Shown in pieces: positions 16,998 through 25,882 of a DNA stretch of 64,000 nt. The translations under genes and the position numbers were made by a program. Source of the DNA: Clostridia bacterium (lineage in GTDB: Bacteria; Bacillota; Clostridia; Christensenellales; Borkfalkiaceae); contig JAFSLQ010000040.1 in assembly GCA_017448355.1 (NCBI GenBank), positions 41,660 through 105,659 on the forward strand, written 5' to 3'. The notes under the pieces were generated by a model, which searched no databases, was not told where the DNA came from, and saw nothing but the letters and a program-made list of their open reading frames with translations. Every line of letters begins with the position of its first letter. The stretch's first letter is position 1.

Positions 16998-17197
16998 AAA
17001 TAAAAATGCGGCAACCGAAATCGCCGCACCGAAAAACGCAAATCCCGATTGTCGCTCAACAAAACCAAAAAGGACTATTATCACTAATTGGAGGAACTTG
17101 CGCTTTTACTAAATTCACAATTAGTGTTGGTTAAAAAACCAAAATTATCCTTTTAAAAAGAAAATGCTGATACTTCTCCTATTAAGTTTTGTTGAGC
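16998..17197 (-). ncRNA. Candidate structured small RNA (6S-like plan or novel)
   Basis: Read leftward from about 17197, a transcript of about 200 nt would begin with a perfect 12-bp closing stem (GCTCAACAAAAC at 17197-17186 pairing with 17065-17054). Between the arms lie an internal stem AAAAGGA/TCCTTTT (17153-17147 with 17074-17068), a hairpin TTGGTT/AACCAA (17142-17127) and a hairpin CACTAATTG/CAATTAGTG (17126-17118 with 17090-17082). An intrinsic terminator (TGCGGC stem, then TTTTTATTTT; 17028-16998) ends it. A consensus promoter sits immediately upstream. Closing stem, large asymmetric bubble and terminal hairpins resemble 6S RNA, but no 6S sequence signature was confirmed. A similar element occurs at 40822-40985. 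Confidence 0.6.
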
Positions 17198-17203
17198 AAA
17201 AAT

Positions 17204-17232
17204 ATGATATCACGTATTTACAAAGTTGTCAA
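17204..17232 (-). promoter_or_regulatory. Consensus promoter of the candidate small RNA at 17.2 kb
   Basis: Read leftward: TTGACA (17232-17227), a 17-base spacer, TATCAT (17209-17204), then the closing-stem arm of the RNA about seven bases further. Near-perfect sigma-A match, unlike most protein-gene promoters in this window. Confidence 0.75.
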
Positions 17233-17245
17233 GTGCATTAAAAGT

Positions 17246-18484
17246 TTATTGCGCGGCTTTTTCCCATATATAATCGCGGAAAGTGTCGGTAAGATATTTT
17301 GCCGCCGTTGACGGGTCAGAAAGCGCCGCCTGCGGCAATTCGTCGCCGCTTGTCATTACGCTGTAATATCTCCAACCCGACGCGTCTTCAAAGCGGACGG
17401 TTTTTAATTTTTCGCAAGTTATAAAGGCGTTGGCATTTATGCGCGTAACGCTTTTAGGTATTGTTATCTCTTCAAGCGCTTTGCAACTGTCGAACGCCCC
17501 GTCTTCGATTATTCGTAATTTTTCTGGCAGACAAACGCTTTTAAGATTTATGCAAAAATAAAAGGTTTCCGCACTCAGTTTTTCCACGTTTTTGCCAAAA
17601 TTTACCCGTTCTAAATCGTAGCAAAAAGCAAATGCGTAAATATCTACGTCTTTAACGCTGTCGGGAATAGTAAATTGCTTTACGTTCACGCAATCCGAAT
17701 ATCCTTTCTTTTTTATCTCCCGCACGCTGTCGGGAATAGTAAGCGATAAACCCTTATAGTCTTCAAAAGCGTGTTCTCCTATGACGGTGATTTGCGGTTC
17801 TTCAAAGATAATTTCCGCGTTTACGCCCGAAAACGCAAACTCGCCTATCGTCGTAACGTTTTTCCCAAGCGTTATTTTCTCAATTACGCCGCAGTTATAA
17901 AACGCCCCGTAGGGGATATGCGTGTCTTCTACGCCCGTAATATATACTTCTTTTAACGCCATAGGAATACTGTAATAAACAAGTTCTACGTCGTGCGACA
18001 GGTCTGTATGATAAAATTGCATAGTTCTTTCGCCGCCGCTGTATTCCGCTTTTCCGAATATATATCCGAAATTATAATCGTTCGCACTCCTTTTTTTCAT
18101 ATGCCTTTCGCCCGTAAACGGCAAAGTTATCCTAGATAGCCCCGCGCACTCGCTTAAAATTCCGTACCCGATTTTTTCTACGGTTTTCGGCACGGTAAGG
18201 CTACGCAGGTTTTTATTGCCGCGAAATGCGTATTCCTTTATTTCCGTAACGGCTAAGCCTTCTATATAACTCGGAATAACCACTTCCGTTTCTTCGGATT
18301 GCAGCCCCGTTATCGTTATTTTTCCGTTAAGTTTTTCATAAGAGAAATTGTCGGCGGTAGTTTCTTGCGCGTCTTTTTTCCCCGTTTCATAGTAGCGCGT
18401 CATACCGCCGTTATTTGTACAGCCGACGCTGGTTAAAGCGGTAAATAAAAGCATTACCGCCGCTAAAATTATAAGTTTTTTCAT
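17246..18484 (-). CDS. BspA-like leucine-rich-repeat (LRR_5) lipoprotein
   Basis: A 412-residue secreted lipoprotein. The signal peptide ends in a lipobox (ALTSVGC), giving a lipid-anchored Cys at residue 22. About residues 50-360 hold LRR_5/BspA-type repeats (patterns such as IPDSVREIKK, LPEKLRIIEDGAFDSCKALEEITIPKSV). The C-terminal segment with GWRYY and LSDPSTAAKYLTDTFRDYIW is a common ending of these proteins. They are surface proteins of gut bacteria thought to bind host or bacterial ligands; the specific ligand is unknown. Transcribed alone; the candidate small RNA promoter lies right after its stop codon. Confidence 0.88.
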   Translation of the reverse strand: MKKLIILAAVMLLFTALTSVGCTNNGGMTRYYETGKKDAQETTADNFSYEKLNGKITITGLQSEETEVVIPSYIEGLAVTEIKEYAFRGNKNLRSLTVPKTVEKIGYGILSECAGLSRITLPFTGERHMKKRSANDYNFGYIFGKAEYSGGERTMQFYHTDLSHDVELVYYSIPMALKEVYITGVEDTHIPYGAFYNCGVIEKITLGKNVTTIGEFAFSGVNAEIIFEEPQITVIGEHAFEDYKGLSLTIPDSVREIKKKGYSDCVNVKQFTIPDSVKDVDIYAFAFCYDLERVNFGKNVEKLSAETFYFCINLKSVCLPEKLRIIEDGAFDSCKALEEITIPKSVTRINANAFITCEKLKTVRFEDASGWRYYSVMTSGDELPQAALSDPSTAAKYLTDTFRDYIWEKAAQ

Positions 18485-18608
18485 ACAAAAAGTATCCGTA
18501 GATTGCCGAAAAATATGAGTTTTTAAGGTTATTTTAAGGTTTTTTCAATTATTTTTTAAGTTTTGTCGGATATAATTAAGCCATAAAAATAAAAAGGGGA
18601 AAACTTTT

Positions 18609-20426
18609 ATGAAAAGATTTTTAGCATTATTACTTATTGTTTGTTTAGCGTTAACGGCGGCACTTTCGGTAGCGTGTAATTATACCGAAACGCCTGTTTC
18701 GCCGACCGATACGGGCGAAACAAAAATCGAATACACTACCGCCGAGCAGTCTGTTGTAGACGCCGCGGCTTACGATTTTACCGCTTTAAAAGCCGATACG
18801 GCAATTCCCGAAGACGCAACGAACGTTGAAGCGAGTAGCAATAAAGTTTCTTTAACGGGCGGTAATTACGTGTTGTCGGGCGAGTATACTAAGGGCATAA
18901 CCATTACAGCCGAAAAAGACGTGCATATTTACTTAAACGGTGCGACGATAACAAATGCAGGTAAAAAAGCGTTGACAATCGAAAAGGGCGACACGGAAAA
19001 TGATGTTTCAATTATAATTACGATAGTAGACGGCACGGTAAACGAGATATCGAACACGGAAAGCAAAAACGCGTTCGATTCGGCAATTCCCGTCTTTATT
19101 AACGGAAGTGGCACGCTTAACGTTTCGAGTACGGGCAACAACGCTATTAAAGTCGATAGCGCGCTTAAAGTCGTCGACGCGACTATAAACGTAGCAAATT
19201 CCGCTAAAAACGCGATTTCTGCGTATAGTTTTGCGGCGAAAGATTGTACTATAAACGTTTTATCGGCGGCAAAAGACGGTATTCACGCCGAAATGGACGA
19301 CGCTGTTACCGCTTGGACGGTAGACGACGGCTACGTCGTACTGCTTAACGTAAATTATACGGCAAACGTACAGGGCGACGGCGTACAGACGGACACTTTC
19401 GTATATATCGACGGCGGAACTTATGATATAACCACAACCGCGAGTTTCGTTTCTTATACCGAGTGGGCGGCAAATCCCGACGAGTACGATTTAGAAGCGG
19501 ACGACTTTAAATATGCTAAAAGCGGCGACGCTTTTAACAAAAAGTCTTCGAAAACGATAACTTCGAGTACTGTTAAAAGTCTTTACGCGATGGAACAGAG
19601 CGCGAAAGGTATTAAAGTCGGCGAAATTGATTACGACCTTGACGGCACGGAATATACGGTAGAAAACGGAAATTATTATATAATAATCGCAAGCGGAACG
19701 TTTAATATTAATTCAGATGACGACGCCGTTCACGCCAACAGCGGCAATATAACGATTTCGGGCGGCACGTTTACTATCGCCACGCTTGACGACGGCATTT
19801 GCGCAGACCTTTTGGCGAAGATAGGAGGCGGCGCGATAACCGTAAATAAATGTTTCGAAGGTATAGAAGGCGGCTACGTCGAAATAACGGGCGGAACTAT
19901 AAGCCTTACCTGTACCGACGACGGCATAAACGCCGCGTCAGACGATTTCAATAACGAGTATATAAAAATCAGCGGCGGCACTATAACGGTAAACACCGAA
20001 GGCGACGGGATAGACAGCAACGGTTCGGCAACGATTTCGGGCGGCACGGTGTACGTGTTTGGGCCAACATCGGGCGGCAATTCCGCGCTTGACAGCGAAA
20101 GTACGGTAAATATTACGGGCGGCACGGTTGTTGCGGTAAGCAAAGAAGCGATGGACAGGATAACGTCAAACGTTCCTTACGTCAGCGCGACGAACGTAAG
20201 TGTAAGTAGCGGCGCTACTTTAAGCATTAACGGCATGTTCGGCGTAGAACTGCCGAAAGCGTACAGCGGCGCGACCATAATAGTTTGTTCCGAAAATATG
20301 ACGGCAAATACCGCTTACACCCTTAACTATGGCACAAAAAGCGTAAGTCTTACCGCGAAAACGGGTTCGACAGGCGGTATGGGCGGCGGCATGGGCGGTT
20401 TCGGCGGCGGTCCTAAATTCAGATAA
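18609..20426 (+). CDS. Secreted DUF4353/Cthe_2159-like beta-helix lipoprotein
   Basis: A 605-residue exported protein. The signal peptide ends at a lipobox (ALSVAC, Cys 23). The body is a repetitive beta-helix with many GG-T-I/F strands (ISGGTFTI, ITGGTISLTCTDDGI, ISGGTITVNTEGDGID) as in the DUF4353 family, whose member Cthe_2159 binds cellulose and acidic polysaccharides and calcium; several Asp-rich loops here could bind calcium. It ends in a Gly/Met-rich tail (GGMGGGMGGFGGGP). Likely a cell-surface polysaccharide-binding protein. Monocistronic, with AGGGG before the ATG and a strong terminator downstream. Confidence 0.85.
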   Translation: MKRFLALLLIVCLALTAALSVACNYTETPVSPTDTGETKIEYTTAEQSVVDAAAYDFTALKADTAIPEDATNVEASSNKVSLTGGNYVLSGEYTKGITITAEKDVHIYLNGATITNAGKKALTIEKGDTENDVSIIITIVDGTVNEISNTESKNAFDSAIPVFINGSGTLNVSSTGNNAIKVDSALKVVDATINVANSAKNAISAYSFAAKDCTINVLSAAKDGIHAEMDDAVTAWTVDDGYVVLLNVNYTANVQGDGVQTDTFVYIDGGTYDITTTASFVSYTEWAANPDEYDLEADDFKYAKSGDAFNKKSSKTITSSTVKSLYAMEQSAKGIKVGEIDYDLDGTEYTVENGNYYIIIASGTFNINSDDDAVHANSGNITISGGTFTIATLDDGICADLLAKIGGGAITVNKCFEGIEGGYVEITGGTISLTCTDDGINAASDDFNNEYIKISGGTITVNTEGDGIDSNGSATISGGTVYVFGPTSGGNSALDSESTVNITGGTVVAVSKEAMDRITSNVPYVSATNVSVSSGATLSINGMFGVELPKAYSGATIIVCSENMTANTAYTLNYGTKSVSLTAKTGSTGGMGGGMGGFGGGPKFR

Positions 20427-20477
20427 AATACCTTTAAATTAAATACAAGTTTTATTCATTTATTTAACTTCCTGATA

Positions 20478-20518
20478 GCGCCCCGAGAGAATTTTCTCTC
20501 GGGGCGCGGCTTTATTTT
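20478..20518 (+). terminator. Strong terminator between the beta-helix lipoprotein and the phage cassette
   Basis: A perfect 14-bp stem GCGCCCCGAGAGAA with its complement around a two-base tip (effective loop four or more bases), followed by GGCTTTATTTT. It isolates the phage-like cassette from upstream transcription. Confidence 0.85.
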
Positions 20519-20604
20519 AAATGAAAAAATTTAAAAAATCAGGTCATAAACCTATTGAAAAAGGTAAATGCGATGATAAAATGCGGTTGAATTTCGGGGG
20601 AATT

Positions 20605-22041
20605 ATGCGGGAAGTTTTAGAACGGATTCTACTTATCGAAGCGGAACAAAAGCGCCGCGCGGCAAATAATTTTCTTGCCGAGTACAATACGGGCGAAAAA
20701 AAACACTTAAAACAACTTGCTTTTCATAAATGTCCCAAGAAAAACCGCTGGGTGTTCGGGGGAAACAGAAGCGGCAAAACCGAGTGCGGCGCTGTCGAAA
20801 CCGTCTATATGGCGCGGGGTAATCATCCGTACCGCGACAACATTAAAGATACTTTCGGGTGGGTGGTGTCGCTGTCGCGTGAAGTGCAAAGAGACGTTGC
20901 GCAGGCAAAGATTCTTCACTACCTTAATCCCGCCTGGATTGCCGATATAACTATGGTTTCGGGCAAGAAGGAAAGTCCCGAATACGGCGTTATTGACCAG
21001 ATTATGGTGAAAAACGTTTTCGGCGGCGTTTCCGTTATAGGGTTTAAATCGTGCGACCAGGGCAGGGAAAAATTTCAGGGAAGTTCCCTTAATTACGTGT
21101 GGTTCGACGAAGAACCCCCAAAGGACGTTTACGACGAGTGCCGTATGCGTGTAATAGATAAAAACGGCGATATTTTCGGTACGATGACGCCATTAAAGGG
21201 GCTTACCTTCGTTTACGAAGAAATATACCTTAACCCTACTAATTCGCCGGATATCTGGTGCGAATTTATGGAGTGGGCGGATAACCCGTATCTGCCCGAA
21301 GAAGAAATTAAGGCTTTATCCGAAACGCTTTCAAAAGAACAGTTGGAGTCGAGAAGGTTCGGGCGGTTTAAGGCAAACGGCGGGCTTGTGTACCCTGAGT
21401 TCGATGAAAATATTCACGTTATCGAACCGTTTAACGTGCCTCACGACTGGTACGACAATATTTCCATTGACCCCGGGCTTAAAAACCCGCTGTCCTGCCA
21501 TTTTTATGCGGTGGACTTCGACGGCACGGTGTACGTGATAGCCGAACATTTTGAAGCGGAACAAACCGTTTCTTATCACGCGGACAAAATAAAAGAGATT
21601 TGCGCGCGGCTTAACTGGGGCAAAGATAATAACGGGAATATTCGCGCGCTTATAGATTCCGCGGCTAACCAAAAGACGCTTTCCGCAATGAAAAGCGTGT
21701 CGGAACTCTTTTACGAACAGGGCATAAACGTCAATCCGAACGTAAATAAAGACCTTTTCAGCGGTATTGCGCGCGTTAAACAGTATCTTAAACCAGCAAG
21801 CGGCAGTCCTAAACTTTATATTTTTTCCACCTGCGTTAACCTTATACGGGAACTTAAAAGTTACCGCTGGGGCACGGGGGATAACGACGCCCCTAAAAAA
21901 GTCGACGACCACGCTTTGGACGAACTTCGATACTATATTATGACTAAGCCCGAAAATTCCGCTCCGAAAAAAACCAAAACTATCATAGAAAAAGACAAGG
22001 AACGACTTTTCAGGATGATTTTAAATGAAAGAAAAAGATAA
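20605..22041 (+). CDS. Phage terminase large subunit
   Basis: A 478-residue DNA-packaging motor. The N-terminal ATPase has Walker A FGGNRSGKTE near residue 50 and Walker B YVWFDEEPP near 165, then the coupling segment GTMTPLKG. The C-terminal RNase H-like nuclease has the acidic residues expected of terminases: ISIDPGLKNPL near 292, ALIDSAA near 350 and VDDHALDELRYY near 430. The complete catalytic set suggests an active enzyme. It cuts concatemeric DNA and pumps it into the prohead through the portal. ATG at 20605 with GGGGG upstream is chosen; an in-frame ATG at 20521 directly after the terminator has no ribosome site. First gene of the head cassette. Confidence 0.92.
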   Translation: MREVLERILLIEAEQKRRAANNFLAEYNTGEKKHLKQLAFHKCPKKNRWVFGGNRSGKTECGAVETVYMARGNHPYRDNIKDTFGWVVSLSREVQRDVAQAKILHYLNPAWIADITMVSGKKESPEYGVIDQIMVKNVFGGVSVIGFKSCDQGREKFQGSSLNYVWFDEEPPKDVYDECRMRVIDKNGDIFGTMTPLKGLTFVYEEIYLNPTNSPDIWCEFMEWADNPYLPEEEIKALSETLSKEQLESRRFGRFKANGGLVYPEFDENIHVIEPFNVPHDWYDNISIDPGLKNPLSCHFYAVDFDGTVYVIAEHFEAEQTVSYHADKIKEICARLNWGKDNNGNIRALIDSAANQKTLSAMKSVSELFYEQGINVNPNVNKDLFSGIARVKQYLKPASGSPKLYIFSTCVNLIRELKSYRWGTGDNDAPKKVDDHALDELRYYIMTKPENSAPKKTKTIIEKDKERLFRMILNERKR

Positions 22042-22369
22042 GAACGTGATTGACGGAGATATAAATTCGGCACTCATTAAAAAGGCTCTCGGCTTTGACG
22101 CCAAGGAAGTCGTGGAAGAGTACGCATTGAACGATGAAGGAGAAGTTAAACTTTCCAAAAAGAAAATAACTACAAAGTGCGTTCCGCCCGACGTTTCGGC
22201 GCTTAAAATGCTGTTGGAACGGGATTGCCCGCTTTCCGCTCTTTCCGACGAAGAGTTGGAGACTGAAAAAACGAGACTGCTTGAAATTTTACGTCAATCG
22301 GAAAAAAAGAACAAGGAGAAAAAAATTGCAAAAAGAAAAGAAACTCGTAAAACCCAAAAATCGGGATAA
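22025..22369 (+). CDS. Small conserved-position protein of the phage cassette
   Basis: A 114-residue charged protein overlapping the end of the terminase gene by 17 bp and the start of the portal gene by about 44 bp. It has a Lys-rich C-terminus (KKNKEKKIAKRKETRKTQ) and an acidic/leucine stretch ALKMLLERDCPLSALSDEELETE. No family is recognised. A small packaging or nucleic-acid-binding protein is plausible from its place between the large terminase and portal, but that is inference. Confidence 0.6.
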   Translation: MKEKDKNVIDGDINSALIKKALGFDAKEVVEEYALNDEGEVKLSKKKITTKCVPPDVSALKMLLERDCPLSALSDEELETEKTRLLEILRQSEKKNKEKKIAKRKETRKTQKSG

Positions 22370-24185
22370 ATTTTACGAAGAACTCGTTAAAAGCGTTGAA
22401 GCCGACTTTGAAATGCGGCGAAAAATGCGCTTAAAACTCGAACGGCAGTGGGAACTGAATATGAACTTTCTCGTCGGCAATCAATACTGCGATATAAACT
22501 CGCGGGGCGAGATTGTAAGTAAAAACGGCGAGTTTTTCTGGCAGGAACGGGAAGTTTACAATCATATCGCGCCCATAGTGGAAACCCGCCTTGCAAAATT
22601 TGCGGATATTTCGCCCGTCATAGGCGTTCGCCCTAAAACCGACGACGACAGCGACGTTAAGGGCGCGAACCTTTCCGCGAAACTTTTAACGTCGGTGTTC
22701 GATAAAAACGACCTTATGTCCGTCGTGCATAGCGTGGCGGTGTGGAGCGAGACCTGCGGCACGGGCTTTTACAAGGTGGTATGGGACAACTGCGGCGGCG
22801 CAAGCGTCGGCAGCGTCAACGGCGAAGAAGTATTTGAAGGCGAAGCGGAGATTATACCCGTGTCGCCCTTCGAGATATTCCCCGATAACCTATACGCGGA
22901 AAATTTAGAAGGTACGAAAAGTCTAATTCACGCGAAAGCCGTACCCGTTTCCGAGATAAAGGCTAAATACGGCGTAGCGCTTATCGGCGAAAAAGTCGGC
23001 GTGTTTAACCTTACGGGCGCGGGGAAGTGCGATAGTTTCGGCGACGTTAAAACTACGATTGACGACGCCGCGATAGTCATCGAAAAATACGAACTTCCGA
23101 CCGAAGAGTTTCCTAGCGGGAGACTTATTACCGTTGCGGGCGGAAAACTTCTTTACTACGGCGAACTGCCGTACAAAAACGGCAAAAACGGCACGCGCGG
23201 CTATCCGTTTATTAAACAGGAGTGCATAAAGATTGCGGGCAACTTTTTCGGGCTGTCGGTGATTGAAAGGCTTATTCCCGTGCAAAGGGCGTATAACGCC
23301 GTCAAAAACCGCAAGCAGGAGTTTTTAAACAGGCTTTCGATGGGCGTTATGACCGTTGAAGACGGTTCTATCGACGTCGACGACCTTGCCGAAGAAGGTT
23401 TATCGCCCGGAAAAATTCTCGTGTACCGTCAGGGCGGCAAAGCACCGGAACTTATGGGCGGGTTTACTATGCCCGACGAGTTTTCGCAGGAAGAAGAAAA
23501 CCTGATAAACGAGTTCGTGCGCATAAGCGGCGTGTCGGACATAACTTCTTCGACGTCTAAATCTTTGGTTTCAAGCGGTACTGCGCTTGAAATACTTATT
23601 GAACAGGACAACGCGCGTATGGTCGTACATGCGGAAATTATCAGAAACTGCGTCGTAGAATTAGCAAGACAGGTAATAAGACTTTACGCGCAGTTTACCG
23701 CGGGACTTCGCGCCGTTATGCTTACCGATAAGTACGATAAACTTCGCACTTATTACGTGGATAGGGCGGCGCTTTGTTCGGACGACGTGTTTTTAGAGAA
23801 CGAAAACGAACTTTTATACAGCCGCCGTCAAAAACGCGACGCGCTTATGAACGTATATACTAGCGGGCTTTTAGGCGACGAAAACGGCGAAATTCGCCCC
23901 GCGATAAAGGAAAAACTGCTTGCCTTATTCGGCTTTAAAGACCTTGATTACCGAAAGGGAATATCGAGACTTCAAGAAGAAAAGGCGCAAAGCGAAAACG
24001 ATATTATACGTAAAAGCGGACTTTCTATCGAAGAGATAGACGACGACGGAATTCATATAGACGAACACGAAAGATATATTTTAAGCGAATACGGCGAACT
24101 TACGCCCGACGAAAAACAAAGATTATTCGCGCACATAAGGGCGCACAAGGAAAGATTAAATAAAATTAAAGGAGAAAACGTATGA
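22326..24185 (+). CDS. Phage portal protein (P22-like type)
   Basis: A 619-residue protein with the features of podovirus P22-type portals: an N-terminal helix ending in ERQWELNMNFLVGNQYC, YNHIAPIVETRLAKFADISPVIGVRPKTDD, CGTGFYKVVWD, PFEIFPDN and PVQRAYNAVKNRKQEFLNRL. Portals form the dodecameric ring through which DNA enters and leaves the capsid. TTG at 22326 is chosen because AGGAG lies seven bases upstream; an in-frame TTG at 22281 lacks one. The stop codon overlaps the next start (ATGA). Confidence 0.85.
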   Translation: MQKEKKLVKPKNRDKFYEELVKSVEADFEMRRKMRLKLERQWELNMNFLVGNQYCDINSRGEIVSKNGEFFWQEREVYNHIAPIVETRLAKFADISPVIGVRPKTDDDSDVKGANLSAKLLTSVFDKNDLMSVVHSVAVWSETCGTGFYKVVWDNCGGASVGSVNGEEVFEGEAEIIPVSPFEIFPDNLYAENLEGTKSLIHAKAVPVSEIKAKYGVALIGEKVGVFNLTGAGKCDSFGDVKTTIDDAAIVIEKYELPTEEFPSGRLITVAGGKLLYYGELPYKNGKNGTRGYPFIKQECIKIAGNFFGLSVIERLIPVQRAYNAVKNRKQEFLNRLSMGVMTVEDGSIDVDDLAEEGLSPGKILVYRQGGKAPELMGGFTMPDEFSQEEENLINEFVRISGVSDITSSTSKSLVSSGTALEILIEQDNARMVVHAEIIRNCVVELARQVIRLYAQFTAGLRAVMLTDKYDKLRTYYVDRAALCSDDVFLENENELLYSRRQKRDALMNVYTSGLLGDENGEIRPAIKEKLLALFGFKDLDYRKGISRLQEEKAQSENDIIRKSGLSIEEIDDDGIHIDEHERYILSEYGELTPDEKQRLFAHIRAHKERLNKIKGENV

Positions 24186-24607
24186 ACGAAAACTTAAATG
24201 AACAAACGGAAGCGGCATCGCAAATTGCGGAGGCAAATAAGGTTGGCGGCGAAGAGCCTTCCGTCTCATTAGGCAAGTTTAAAGACGTGAACGCGTTGCT
24301 TAGCGCTTACAATTCTTTGCAGGCTGAATTTACCAAACGCTGTCAGCGTATAAAGGAGTTGGAGGCAAGCGCCGCCGTCGACAAGGTTTCCCCGACGGAA
24401 CAATCGGTAAAACCCGAAAATCAGACTTTAAGTATAACCGAAGAAGAAAAAGAAAATTTTATCAAAGGCTACTTAAAAGAGATTATGGGCGCTAAAAGCA
24501 AGGCAATAGTTATGGACGGCTTGGGAACGGGGATAACAACTCCCGTAAATAAACCCAGGACGGTAGAGGAGGCGGGTAAACTCGCCAAAGAATTACTCGC
24601 AAAATAA
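24182..24607 (+). CDS. Putative capsid scaffolding protein
   Basis: A 141-residue acidic protein with a predicted coiled-coil (SAYNSLQAEFTKRCQRIKELEAS, here in part), a disordered middle and a short helical C-terminus. Size, composition and position between portal and major capsid genes fit a scaffolding protein that directs prohead assembly. No catalytic motif is visible. Translationally coupled to the portal gene. Confidence 0.65.
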   Translation: MNENLNEQTEAASQIAEANKVGGEEPSVSLGKFKDVNALLSAYNSLQAEFTKRCQRIKELEASAAVDKVSPTEQSVKPENQTLSITEEEKENFIKGYLKEIMGAKSKAIVMDGLGTGITTPVNKPRTVEEAGKLAKELLAK

Positions 24608-24628
24608 AATTAAAAAAGAGGGAAAACA

Positions 24629-25810
24629 ATGGCAGTTAATTTAACCAACGCGGACAACGCGCTTAAATCCTATTATCTTGAAGCGGTGTCCGAACAACTC
24701 AACAACAACGTAAACCCGTTTCTCGCGCAGATAAGAAAAACCAGCGAGAACGTATGGGGCAAAGAAGTAAAACAACTTGCTATTCACGGGCTTAACGGCG
24801 GTATCGGTGCAGGTACGGAAGACGGCAATTTGCCGACAGCAAGGGGCAACAAATACGCGCAGTTTACTTCGACCTTAAAAAACCTTTACGGCACGATAGA
24901 AATTTCCGACAAGGCTATCCGCGCGTCCGAAAACAATTCGGGAGCGTTCGTGTCGCTTTTAAATCAGGAAATGGACGGGCTTTTGAAGTCGTCTTCGTTT
25001 AATCTCGGCAGAATGCTTTTCGGCGACGGTTCGGGCGTGCTTGCCGAAGTGGTAGAAGTGGGCGATAACAACGTGTTCGAACTCGACACCGTCAGCCCCT
25101 TTATGGAAGGTATGATTATCGATTTCAGAACGGAAGAAGGCGAACCTATCGAAGGCGCTACCGCAAGAGAAGTCATCGAAGTCAACAGATTAGCGCATAA
25201 AATCAAAGTCAGCGGCACAACGCTTACCGACGAAACCGTTCCCGAAGCATCCATTATCTCTGTACACGGTTCTTACGGCAACGAAATTACCGGACTTGAC
25301 GCAATATTCAGCGACAGAGTTTCTACGCTTTACGGCGTGGACAAGGCGTCAAACCCCTGGATGAAACCGCGCATAAAATCTCAGGCGGGCGCTATTACCG
25401 AAACGGCTATTCAGAACGTTTTGGATTCCATAGAAGAAGCGGGCGGCGAACCTGCAAACCTTATCATCACGAGTTTCGGCGTACGCCGCGCGTTTATCAA
25501 TCTGTTGTCGCAGAACAAACGCACGGTAGACACTATGGAACTTGCCGGCGGCTTTAAGGCACTTTCTTATAACGGTATACCCGTGGTTGCGGACAGGTTC
25601 TGCCCCGCAAGCACTATGTACATCTTAAACACCAAAGATTTCGTACTCAACGAACTTTGCGATTGGCAATGGCTTACGGGCGACGACGGAAAGGTTCTCC
25701 GTCAAGTACCAGGAAAACCGGTTTATACCGCTACGCTCGTCAAGTACGCGGAACTTATCTGCGCACGTCCTTACGCTCAGGGTATGATTAAGAGTATCAC
25801 CGAAGCGTAA
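24629..25810 (+). CDS. Major capsid protein
   Basis: A 393-residue protein with the layout of an HK97-fold coat protein: a helical N-arm (SEQLNNNVNPFLAQIRK), the KYAQFTSTLKNLYGTIEISDKAIRA block, a central insertion, then a C-terminal segment with NGIPVVADRFCPASTMYILN and KYAELICARPYAQGMI. It follows the scaffold gene by 21 bp with a strong GAGGG ribosome site and is followed by a GC-rich hairpin, as usual for a highly expressed coat gene. No prohead protease gene is present, consistent with P22-like scaffolding. Confidence 0.85.
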   Translation: MAVNLTNADNALKSYYLEAVSEQLNNNVNPFLAQIRKTSENVWGKEVKQLAIHGLNGGIGAGTEDGNLPTARGNKYAQFTSTLKNLYGTIEISDKAIRASENNSGAFVSLLNQEMDGLLKSSSFNLGRMLFGDGSGVLAEVVEVGDNNVFELDTVSPFMEGMIIDFRTEEGEPIEGATAREVIEVNRLAHKIKVSGTTLTDETVPEASIISVHGSYGNEITGLDAIFSDRVSTLYGVDKASNPWMKPRIKSQAGAITETAIQNVLDSIEEAGGEPANLIITSFGVRRAFINLLSQNKRTVDTMELAGGFKALSYNGIPVVADRFCPASTMYILNTKDFVLNELCDWQWLTGDDGKVLRQVPGKPVYTATLVKYAELICARPYAQGMIKSITEA

Positions 25811-25830
25811 TTAAAAATTTCAACACACTT

Positions 25831-25864
25831 AAAGCGCCGAGCAAAGTTTTCTGCTCGGCGCTTT
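25831..25864 (+). terminator. Hairpin after the major capsid gene
   Basis: A 13-bp perfect stem AAAGCGCCGAGCA with its complement and an eight-base loop. No T run follows, so it is more likely a stabiliser or partial terminator that raises capsid mRNA relative to the downstream neck genes. Confidence 0.6.
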
Positions 25865-25882
25865 AACGAACAGGGGGAATAA

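Noticed and set aside
16998-17197. Retron msr-msd (flanking inverted repeats)
   Set aside because: No reverse transcriptase gene is adjacent on either side.
18609-20426. CRISPR or tandem-repeat array suggested by repeated GGCGGCAC-type units
   Set aside because: The repeats are degenerate and in frame, encoding beta-helix rungs of the DUF4353-type protein.
22281-22325. Upstream TTG start for the portal gene
   Set aside because: It lacks a ribosome site and the added residues are low-complexity Lys/Arg translated from the overlapping small gene; TTG at 22326 has AGGAG at the right distance.
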